From positions 1 to 60,780 of IMG/VR virus record IMGVR_UViG_3300033273_000409: DNA of 60,780 nt; one strand, given 5' to 3'. The translations under genes and the position numbers were made by a program. The first letter of the stretch is position 1. Every line of letters starts with the position of its first letter. The notes beneath the pieces were generated by a model. The model was not told where the DNA came from. It worked only from the letters and a program-made list of their open reading frames with translations, and did not search any database. The DNA comes from a virus. Shown here piece by piece: positions 51,001 through 59,900 of the stretch.

Positions 51001-54000
51001 TAGCAGATCCTAGTTCTGCTTCTGGTTTAGAGCAAGGTGATATTATTGATCTTGCTAGATATCAGGTACAGAGAGTATCTGCAACTGCTGGTGTAAACGC
51101 ATCTATTTCTTTCTCTGGATTGCCTGCTGGTTTCTATGGTGGAAAAATTAAGTTGACTGCTGCAGTCATCTTGAATAATGCAAAACCAAGAACTAAAATT
51201 CTTAGAAACGTTCAGGTACAAGTTTCTACTTACAATAAGAAAGATATTATCAGTTTAGGTAAAACTGACGGATTTAGATTGAATGCAGTTTATATGTCTG
51301 CTGACCCAGACGCTGCAGCAACAGTAACTGATATTGATATCAAAGATAGATTCTACTTTGATGATGGTCAAAGAGACAACCTCTATGATATCGCAAGAAT
51401 TATTAGAGGAAAGAATACAGAAGAACCATCAGGACAACTTCTTGTAGATTTTGATTATTTTGATCATACATCAAATGATGGTGATTATTTCTCTGTAGAC
51501 TCTTATATCAATCCAAATAACTTGAGTCTAACCTATGGTGATATTCCAGAATATCGTTCAGAAAAGTATGGAATCATTGATCTTAGAGATGCATTGGATT
51601 TCCGTTTATCTGCAGATACTGGATTTGCAAGCACAAATGTAGGTAAGGTTGCTGGTGCAGAAGACAAGAGAGAAATTGGTGCGCTTACATTCCAATCAAT
51701 CAATAACGTAATTCCAACGCCAGGTGATAGTGTGGAATATGAGTGTGAATTCTATCTAGCAAGAAGAGACAGCATTTATCTATCCAAGAGTGGTGCTTTT
51801 GAAATTGTTAGTGGAAAGCCTTCAACAAATCCACAATATCCAAAACCACTTGATGATGCACTGAGATTATTTGATCTGGACATACCTGCTTATACATTTA
51901 GTCCAAAGGACGTACAAGTACAAACATATAATTACAGACGTTATACAATGTCTGATCTTCGTACTCTTGAGAAGAGAGTTGAGAAGATTGAGTATTATAC
52001 TCAATTGAGTATGCTTGAGCAAGACACCCTAAACACGTCAATCAAAGACGCTGTAACAGGTCTTGATAGATTTAAGAGTGGTATTCTTGTAGATAATTTT
52101 GCTGGGCATAATGTTGGTGATTCACTATCCAATGATTATCGTTGTGCAGTTGATATGCAGTCTCAGCAATTGAGACCAAGACATTTCACTGATCAAATTG
52201 AACTTGAGGAAAGTGTTACTGATGATGCATCTAGAGCATCTCTTGGTTACAGAAGGAGTGGCAGTATTGTTACTCTTGACTTTAGTCCAGAAGAATTTGT
52301 TTCTAACAAGTTTGCTACTAAGACTATCAACCTAAACCCATTCCTACAGTTCCAATATAAAGGTGTGCTGCAAATTTCACCTGAAATGGATGAATGGAAA
52401 GATACTGAGTCAAGACCAGATTTGGTTGTTCAAAATAATGCACTTTTTGACACCATCTCTAACATGGCTGACGAAAGAGGCGTTCTAGGCACCATTTGGA
52501 ACGAGTGGCAGACTTCTTGGAGTGGATCTGAGGTTATTGCTTCTGATCAAACAATTATCGATTCCAGAACTGGTAGACGAGTAATTGGTAGAAGTTCCTC
52601 ACGAACAACTCAAAGAGAAAGAGGTGGTCCAAGGGGAAGAGTTAGAAACAGAACAACAACTCGCACAACGACAACCTTCCAGAACTTCCGCGATGATGAT
52701 ATTTTAACCACCGCTATTACTGCTCGTACAAGAACCAGAACAAGAACTGGAACTCAAAATCAGTTGACTGGTTTTGATACGGTCAATCAGGCATTTGGTA
52801 ATAGAGTTGTTGGGGTAAACTTTATCCCATTCATGAGAACTAGAGCGGTTGGATGGAGAATCACTGGTCTAAAACCAAATACAAGAGTCTATGCATTTTT
52901 TGATGGAATTGATGTTAATGCTTGGGTATGTCCAGACTCCACATACACTGGAGAGCCTGAAAGTTCACCAAAAGGATTTGGTCAACCAATTATTAGTGAT
53001 TCTGAGGGTAGTGTCAGTGGTATCTTTATTGTTCCTAATGGATTCCCACCCATCGATGTTTTTGATGACAATGTTGTAACTGAACTTGCTTCTAGAGGAA
53101 TTGGTGGTGATGATCTAAACAGAAGAAGAGTAAGTCAAAGTTCTTCTACTGCAGATTTCAACAAGCAGAAGTTTACTGGCATTGTAGAAGATATTATCTA
53201 TAATTCTGAAGGGGATTTTAGACAATTTAGAGTTGGTGAAAGTGTTCTTAGATTTACTTCTAGTGCTAAGAATTCTTCAAGAGAAGATGAGGTTGATACT
53301 TTCGCAGAGAAAGAGTATTTTGCAATTGGTCTCATGGAGACTCAAGAAAATACTATTATGTCAACAAGAGTCCCAACCATTGCACAAAGAACTGTAACTG
53401 ATCAAGATACTGCTCAATTTGTTGATGGTGTTAGAACTAACGTTGACACAAGAAGAACCGATACAAATAGATCTACAGCAACTAGTACAAATACTGCAGT
53501 AGGTAACTGGTTTGACCCAGTTGCTCAGACTTTCTTGGTTGAGGGATATAATGAAGGTGTCTTCATGACAGAACTTGATGTCTTCTTCAAGACTAAGAGT
53601 GATGTTACTCCTACTGAGTGCTATCTAACAGAAACTAAGATTGGTACTCCTGGCAAGAAGATCATTCCATTTAGTAATGTACAAGTACAACCAGATACTA
53701 AACTTAGAATTGTTAGTGATTCTGCTATCAGTTTTATTGATGGTGAAAGTGTTGTTGGTGTTACCTCTGGTGCTTCTGGAACGGTCAAAACTGATTTAGA
53801 TATTGCAGGTTTGACTGCTAATACTAACTTCTCAAATAATGTATATACTCTTGTCTTAGATAATCATAACGGCACAGAGTTCTTGGCTGGTGAGGAGATC
53901 AAGATTCAGAGATTCCCAGCACCAACTGCAGTTATTAATATTGCAGAACAATCATATGCTGTCAAGGATGGATTTATGAAGACTGGTGGTACGGGATATA

Positions 54001-56711
54001 CCAACGCTACAGTCACAATCTCAGCACCACAACAAGTTGGTGGTGTTCAGGCAACAGCAACTGCTGCTGTTTCTAATGATGGTTCTATCAACCACATCAC
54101 GATTACTAACCCTGGTTCTGGATATACCTCAGAGCCTTCAATCAACATTCAGGGTGATGGTGCAGGAGCTACCGCAGTAACCAGTATCAGACTGGTACAA
54201 AATCCAGTATCTATGGGTGTTGCAACATCAGAGGATGCTAGTGCTGCAACCAAGTTCAAGTTTGATGCTCCAGTATTCCTAGAGAATAATAGAGAGTATG
54301 CTTTTGTTGTTCTATCAAATAGTCTAGATTACAACATGTATGTTTCTAGACTTGGTGATACTGAAATTGGAACTACACAAAGAGTTTCACAACAACCTCT
54401 ACTTGGTTCTCTATTCAAGTCTCAAAACTCTACTGTTTGGACTGCAGACCAGTTTGAAGATGTCAAGTTTACTCTTTATAGGGCAAAGTTTGATACCAGT
54501 TCTACTGCTGTTGTAGAATTTAGCAATAAGTCACTTCCTATGAAGCGTCTTGAGAATAGACCTATTGAGACTAATAAACTTGCATATAGAGGTGGTACTG
54601 CAATTGGTGAAAGTATCTACACCTCATCTTCTGCACCAACTACTTACTCGGATTCTGTATTTGGTGGTAACCCAAGAATTGTAAGAGTTCATCATTACAA
54701 TCATGGTATGAATGAAGGTGATTATGTGGTTATAAATGGTCTTACTGGTGTTGGTACTGGTGATCCACTAGCAAATGGTATTGGTATTTCCAAGTTGAAT
54801 ACTCTTCACCAGATTGAGAATGTAAGTCATAACACTTATGAGGTTCTGGTTCCTAAGGATTCAGGATCAGTCAATGACCAAGCAACTGAAAGTGGTAGAG
54901 TTGGTGGTAACTTTGGATTTGCATCACAAAACCAACAGTTCCAAGTTATTCAACCTCAAGTTGGATTAATGCAATTTGCTGGAACTCAAGTTGGTCATTC
55001 CGTAAGTGCTCTGAGAGCATCTTCAATTGACTATTCAAATCCCTCTGCATATAGTGTTGGACAGTTCTCGGTAACTCCTGGATCAAACACTTACTTGACA
55101 GATAACTATCAGATTCTTTCTGAGATCAATGAAGTCAAGAAAAACAATGGTGATAAATCATTCAAGTATGCAGTATCTATGAGTACGTCTGATGATGCAG
55201 TATCTCCAGTGATTGACTTGGATAGAGTCAATATGTTCGTCACAATGAATCTAATTGATGATCCAAAACCAAATGCATCTAGATTTGGTTATAAAATTTA
55301 TAGAATCTATCCATTCAATGCTGCACCTAACAGTGGTGGAGAACCAACTACAACAGGTCTTGCACTAGGAGCACTAATCCAACAAGTCTACAAAGTAGAT
55401 TCTAATGGTAATAGAAACTTCCTAACAGGAAGTGTTGAGTCATTGTCTTCTGTACATATTCAAGCAGAGGTTGTTGGCATCAATACTACTGAAAATTATA
55501 TTGATATCCGCTATCTGAAGGTTCCAACTGCTAATGTCAATGCACAGTCAGGTATCAAGATTCTAAATGCACAACAGAGATTTGAACCACAAGATCCATC
55601 AAACCCTGCTCTAACTTCTTATGTTTTCCAAGTCGCTGGAGCATCAACAGATTACTACTTACATACGCCCGCAGTTGATCTTGGTGGATATCTTTATAGA
55701 GATGAAACTGAAAGTGAAATGGGATCTTTCGCTGCTAAGTATCAGACTAAGACAATCAAACTGGAAAACCCAGCGACAAATATTGACGTTAGATTGACTG
55801 CTAATCTGTTTGATAATAAGGATATACAAGTTCTCTACAAGATCAAACCAACCACTTCTGACAAGGCGATGAATCAACAACCTTGGAGATATTTCAATCC
55901 CAAGACTGTTGCTACTTCATCCCTAAAAGAGATCAAAGTTCTTGATGGGGGAGCTGGATATAGTAGTGCTCCAAACATCACTTTGAATCCACAGAATGGA
56001 GTTGAACTAACACCAGTTATCAATACTGGAACTGGTGTACTTGAGAAAGTTCTTATTACCAATAGAGGTTCAGGTTTTATATCTGCACCAGAAGTTGTAA
56101 TTGATGCTGCCAGTGGTGGTGCAGGTAATGCAATTAGTGCAAGATCAGTTACTGGACCTGGTTCTGGATATTCGCCTGCTGTAGGATCTCAAACATATCA
56201 GAATATTGCAGCAATTTATGATGCATCATCTCCAGTAAACTTCCCATCTGCTGGTTCTGGTGCTACATTCGATATTACAGTTAATAATGGTGCTGTTAGT
56301 GCTGCAACGGTAAATGGTACAGGTTCTGGATATACTGTTGGAGAAATTCTTACAGTAAATCCAAACTTTGATGGTGCTGGTGCAGGATCTGGTTTGACTA
56401 TTGAGGTTACAGGAGTAACTGCCGCAGGTGCTCCAACTGATCTTGCAATTGCGGAAGCAGTTATCTTCCCAGTAGATTTTGATGAGCGTGAGAGTGGATT
56501 TGCCGATAATATTGGTGATGTACAAATTGAAAATTCTGATATCTTAGATCCAGCACTGGAAGACCCCAATGCATTCAAGGAATATAGATATACTGTAGAG
56601 GATCTTCAGGAGTTTGATTCTTTTGCAGTCAAGGTTCTGATGAGAGTCAATAGCAATGGTCCCGCTTTTGCACCTAAGATTGAGGACCTCAGAGCAATCG
56701 CAAATATCTGA
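48024..56711 (+). CDS. Giant DUF4815-type virion protein, 2895 aa
   Basis: The N terminus (N-V-S-P-Y-Y-D-D-F-D, F-R-P-G-Y-S-I-Q-S-R-E-L-T-T-L-Q-S-I-L-Q-N-Q-V) is the DUF4815 signature of phage structural proteins, continuing to about residue 430. Residues about 1510-1585 are an Arg/Thr/Ser-rich low-complexity linker, followed by F-I-P-F-M-R-T-R-A-V-G-W and P-N-T-R-V-Y-A-F-F-D-G. G-x-G-Y-T beta repeats occur near 1990-2055 and 2640-2780. It occupies the T4 gene 9/10 slot and probably forms a baseplate-attached fibre or connector; exact T4 equivalent not assignable by eye. Confidence 0.75.
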   Translation: MPQSTNLNVSPYYDDFDVNKDFYRVLFRPGYSIQSRELTTLQSILQNQVESIGKNIVKEGSMVVPGEVSYNSSYNYIKLSSFSQGFALSQFIGATLTGETTGVTAKVINTSDETSDDAVTLYVNYVSSGTSNTNRVFQEGEILSTDIVGAPTAVVGITGSTKPTVYRPVGSSAELAQNSAVGKGSAVFVQEGIYFTNGHYVRNATQTLIIDKYSTTPTCRVGFLVQEEVVTPEEDESLNDNAAGYSNYAAPGGHRLKITLTLASREIDSVVESNFIELLRIRNGIIERKIEKKTWSDLEEILARRTYDESGDYIVKNYTVDLKEHKNDGDNNGFYSLDPDDNLYDGLTSEESDDSMVAAISPGKAYVRGYEIENVGTKFKTLSKSRDTFVKEKSSLTVPTGSFLNLQNVYGSIDVSNVSTSGVTTETSEQVIFYNSFTDSYLGDTKIGRGDAPQTRYLVQIENLAAQATYDWTSSVVGMDSASYPSGAFGGTINKINKLGYIAPTGTIQNGVASTADCDTFLALVTLGSGSFLPVAGQTIEDADVNLNGSGTARAIIRRVWELPGRPVGCAHPKYMGLSNGVVDANGKLAGNENLDSVFRLGLFDTSTFTTIKCFGTAPVGNFTNGIKTLGARLTGSSSGATGIVESSYDGDGYDEVFLSNVRGTFIEGEVLVTDPDYGNDGKRAQGTIIKSGTIKKVHITDPGTGYSTSSNPAAAVALSINGEQVRVTRTLGNDVYAFQLTADTNGGVYALPIDDGTNTASVFPNKWSYKSPNATVYTKTPTATILANTGFVAATLEVELWGETITTNSVTDFKSVTVPGGNKFSGDVVSDSVAFTNLVEVCQVSAAPGNDYVEVTSLDKDPRILLNNNDVIKVVDDSGAERRYLVYRVEKSDILSRSRIYIAGTITSQITNAQLYKVESLFGGFGQNSLVIPMPDSTIKTVARDKNKTKFSLKAQRQLVSTIGNDGTVSFNLSGVDEDFQDFSEQRFTAVVADPSSASGLEQGDIIDLARYQVQRVSATAGVNASISFSGLPAGFYGGKIKLTAAVILNNAKPRTKILRNVQVQVSTYNKKDIISLGKTDGFRLNAVYMSADPDAAATVTDIDIKDRFYFDDGQRDNLYDIARIIRGKNTEEPSGQLLVDFDYFDHTSNDGDYFSVDSYINPNNLSLTYGDIPEYRSEKYGIIDLRDALDFRLSADTGFASTNVGKVAGAEDKREIGALTFQSINNVIPTPGDSVEYECEFYLARRDSIYLSKSGAFEIVSGKPSTNPQYPKPLDDALRLFDLDIPAYTFSPKDVQVQTYNYRRYTMSDLRTLEKRVEKIEYYTQLSMLEQDTLNTSIKDAVTGLDRFKSGILVDNFAGHNVGDSLSNDYRCAVDMQSQQLRPRHFTDQIELEESVTDDASRASLGYRRSGSIVTLDFSPEEFVSNKFATKTINLNPFLQFQYKGVLQISPEMDEWKDTESRPDLVVQNNALFDTISNMADERGVLGTIWNEWQTSWSGSEVIASDQTIIDSRTGRRVIGRSSSRTTQRERGGPRGRVRNRTTTRTTTTFQNFRDDDILTTAITARTRTRTRTGTQNQLTGFDTVNQAFGNRVVGVNFIPFMRTRAVGWRITGLKPNTRVYAFFDGIDVNAWVCPDSTYTGEPESSPKGFGQPIISDSEGSVSGIFIVPNGFPPIDVFDDNVVTELASRGIGGDDLNRRRVSQSSSTADFNKQKFTGIVEDIIYNSEGDFRQFRVGESVLRFTSSAKNSSREDEVDTFAEKEYFAIGLMETQENTIMSTRVPTIAQRTVTDQDTAQFVDGVRTNVDTRRTDTNRSTATSTNTAVGNWFDPVAQTFLVEGYNEGVFMTELDVFFKTKSDVTPTECYLTETKIGTPGKKIIPFSNVQVQPDTKLRIVSDSAISFIDGESVVGVTSGASGTVKTDLDIAGLTANTNFSNNVYTLVLDNHNGTEFLAGEEIKIQRFPAPTAVINIAEQSYAVKDGFMKTGGTGYTNATVTISAPQQVGGVQATATAAVSNDGSINHITITNPGSGYTSEPSINIQGDGAGATAVTSIRLVQNPVSMGVATSEDASAATKFKFDAPVFLENNREYAFVVLSNSLDYNMYVSRLGDTEIGTTQRVSQQPLLGSLFKSQNSTVWTADQFEDVKFTLYRAKFDTSSTAVVEFSNKSLPMKRLENRPIETNKLAYRGGTAIGESIYTSSSAPTTYSDSVFGGNPRIVRVHHYNHGMNEGDYVVINGLTGVGTGDPLANGIGISKLNTLHQIENVSHNTYEVLVPKDSGSVNDQATESGRVGGNFGFASQNQQFQVIQPQVGLMQFAGTQVGHSVSALRASSIDYSNPSAYSVGQFSVTPGSNTYLTDNYQILSEINEVKKNNGDKSFKYAVSMSTSDDAVSPVIDLDRVNMFVTMNLIDDPKPNASRFGYKIYRIYPFNAAPNSGGEPTTTGLALGALIQQVYKVDSNGNRNFLTGSVESLSSVHIQAEVVGINTTENYIDIRYLKVPTANVNAQSGIKILNAQQRFEPQDPSNPALTSYVFQVAGASTDYYLHTPAVDLGGYLYRDETESEMGSFAAKYQTKTIKLENPATNIDVRLTANLFDNKDIQVLYKIKPTTSDKAMNQQPWRYFNPKTVATSSLKEIKVLDGGAGYSSAPNITLNPQNGVELTPVINTGTGVLEKVLITNRGSGFISAPEVVIDAASGGAGNAISARSVTGPGSGYSPAVGSQTYQNIAAIYDASSPVNFPSAGSGATFDITVNNGAVSAATVNGTGSGYTVGEILTVNPNFDGAGAGSGLTIEVTGVTAAGAPTDLAIAEAVIFPVDFDERESGFADNIGDVQIENSDILDPALEDPNAFKEYRYTVEDLQEFDSFAVKVLMRVNSNGPAFAPKIEDLRAIANI

Positions 56712-56712
56712 T

Positions 56713-56928
56713 ATGGATGAAGTAAAAATTGAAGGACACTCGAATCTAAGTAAAAACTTGGATTCGGGTGCTGTTGTCAACACAGACAAAGTAGCATATC
56801 AACGCTATCTACAATCAAAAAAGAATATGAAAGAAATGCAGGACACTGTGAGCGATATAAATAAAATGAAGGAAGAGATGTCTGAAATCAAAACTCTACT
56901 GAAGGAATTGCTAAAGAAGAATGTCTAA
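56713..56928 (+). CDS. Small coiled-coil structural-operon protein, 71 aa
   Basis: M-D-E-V-K-I-E-G-H-S-N-L-S-K-N-L opening, Y-Q-R-Y-L-Q-S-K-K-N-M-K-E, then a long heptad helix (I-N-K-M-K-E-E-M-S-E-I-K-T-L-L-K-E-L-L). I associate this pattern with a small cyanophage gene that sits after large virion genes. ATG 56713 follows the previous stop by one base; the next gene overlaps by eight. It may help trimerise or chaperone fibre proteins. Confidence 0.65.
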   Translation: MDEVKIEGHSNLSKNLDSGAVVNTDKVAYQRYLQSKKNMKEMQDTVSDINKMKEEMSEIKTLLKELLKKNV

Positions 56929-59900
56929 TAAAGTTCTCTTACAGAAATCAAAACTTTCTGGACTAAGTTTACAACAAATCGCTGAAGATGTTTCTTCAAA
57001 GGTATCTGTAGATAGTTACAAGATACTAAAGAATCAAAATATGATCATCTTTGATGGAGATGATCAAAATGAACTGTATATAGAGATCCAAGCATTAGAC
57101 CACGGAAAGGTCACTAAAGATCATAGCAATTTTGAGTTTCATGCTCAGAGATCAACTATTGCTCCAGGAACAACCAATAGATATTGGCACCTGGATGCAA
57201 TTACAAGACTAGATTATACTCATAATGCTCCTTCAGGCAACGGCACATTCTCAACCATTAATAATGGTGAAGATATTGACATCTACATTGTTGACTCTGG
57301 TGTTCAGGGTGCGAGTAGACCTACAGGAACAAATGCGGCACTCCACCCAGAACTATTTGATCCTCAGTATGTCACTGATTTGAATGGTGCAACTGAACAA
57401 GCATTCTATAGAGTATACGAACTTCCAACATCTCTTTATAACCCAGGAACTACTCTTGGCAATGACCCACAATCTACTGGTGATATTGGTAAAGATGGTC
57501 ATGGTACACATGCTGCTATCATGGCAGCAGGTAGATATGCTGGTGTAGCTAACAAAGCCAAAATCTATTCTGTTAGAATTACAGACGACTCTGGAGTAAT
57601 TTTTCTCTCCAAGATGGTTGAGGCATATGAGGCAATCTATCGTCATAACGATCCAGACGACTCTGCATATAAGGGTAATACTCTAGATGGTAATACAAGA
57701 CCTAGACCCTCAGTTGTAAACGTCAGTATTGGTGCAACCGCTCCAAACCCAAAAGCACCATATATTGATAGAAACGAAAATTATACTGGTAATGCTGTTG
57801 CACTAACAGCCTCTGCATCTAGTAGTACCGATTATACTATTAGTGGAACTGATGCTGCCACTACACACACCAATGCATTAGATCCAACGATCACTGTCAA
57901 TGCAGGTGATACTCTGACTATTACAACATCAGCGGGTGAATCACACCCAATGTCGATTTGTGTTGAGGGTACGACCACATATAGTGAGAGTGCTCGCGTT
58001 GCTTCTGGTGTCACTGGTCAAGGTCAAACTAATGGTGACATTGTAATTGATACGACAGCACTACTAGCAGGAGAAAGAACTGGTAGTTTTGTTTATATCT
58101 GTCAGTCCCACGATGCGATGAGAGGGACAATTACTGTCAATGATGCCAATTCTCCAACAGCATCTAATGTAAATGAAATCCTAGATGATGGAGAATTCAT
58201 TCTTTCTACACAGAAGGGTGTTGCTGTTACCCGCTCTGCTGGTAATGGTATGGTGTTTATTGACCCAGACATTGATCCAGATAATGCAGTTGATTATGGT
58301 CCACAAAATACCAAGATTACCTATGGTTCCAGAAACGCAGGTAAGCCATCACTCCTAGATCCAGAGATCAGCATTACACCAGAACATAATAGAAATAATC
58401 TAAACAACGCAGATAAGTTCGTTGTTGGTGCTACCAAGATTGGTTCAGATAATAAACAAACCTTTGCTGACTTTACAAACTACGGTGAAGCAGTAACATG
58501 TTATGCACCAGGTCAAGGAATTCTGTGTCCAAGGTATGATTGGGATAGTGGAGATGATTATACCGCTCCCCATCTTAATATTAGCGGTACATCATTCTCA
58601 GCACCTCTGGTTGCAGGTATGCTTGCCGTTTGGAAGCAAGTTCATGATGGACCTATGTGGTCCACAAGTTTACACAATGCATCTCTTGCCACTGAGAGAA
58701 AATATAGATTCTCTGACTATACAAGTTCTAGCGTAATTACTCAAGGAGCAGTTGGTAACTTCCAAAATCCAACTAGTGCATCTGCTGGATCTGCTGTAAC
58801 AAGATATGGATCTACCTCATCAGGTGCAACCTGGTATAGATTCTCAACAACATCAGCATCAAATGCTGTTGTTATGCAACTTACTGACGCTGAGTATACT
58901 GCACTATCTCCTGCTCAGAACGATGTATTTGAATTTGAATTCCCAAGAATTCAAGAAAATAACACTACTGGTGCAAATGGACTTGCAACGGAATATATCC
59001 GCGATGCAATGCACTTGAGTGAAAGAAGAGATTATAACGTTACTGTAGCATCGGGTGCCTATGAACTTGCTAGAGTTCAAAATGGTATTGCAGGAACAGC
59101 AACTGCTCAACCAGCTCTTCAATTAGATGATGGTGTTGTCTACCGCTTTGATCAGTCGGATGCATCAAACCAAACACATCCTATTGCAATTTCAAATACT
59201 GGTGATGGTACTCATGTTGGTGGAGTTAATTTCCAGACCTATGTTTCTCAACTTGCTGGACAATTAGCAGAATCTTACAAGAAAAACCTAAGATTCTTCA
59301 AGGATGAAGGAACTGGTCCCGTAGAGATTGACCAGGATGCATATAATGGTCTTGTAGGTCAAGGACCAGCAATCAAAGCTTGGATTGAATGGATCAATCC
59401 ACATAGAGACACTCATCCAAAAGTAGATAGTTCTATCTATGATGCACTGTTCCATTATTATTGTGTCAACCACCCAAACATGGGTTCGTCTATAGCATCA
59501 ACTGGAGTCATTCCATCTACTGCAAGTATTGGTGGTATTGATATGAGAGAATTCTCCAAAAAGTGGAGAAAGGTCCAGTCAGTAGATGCAGTAAATAAAA
59601 CCATCACTTTTCATGCAGATTCAAATGCAACAGGAACTGAAGTAGGTGGTGGTGGTGCATTTGCACAAGCAGATGAAATTACCGATCAAGGTGCTTGGCC
59701 AAGATATCCAATGAGATTTACTAAGATCACTGGAACTTGGTTTGCTAATGATGCTGTTTGGAACTGGACTGAAAATCATTCAACAGTTCTATATCCTTTT
59801 ACTAAGTATAGTGGTGGTTCTTTTGCTGCAGGTGAATTCTATGCACAGTTAGAGTCAGAAGAAGGTGTTTCTGACGGTGAACTGGTCGAGTATTTCCCAA

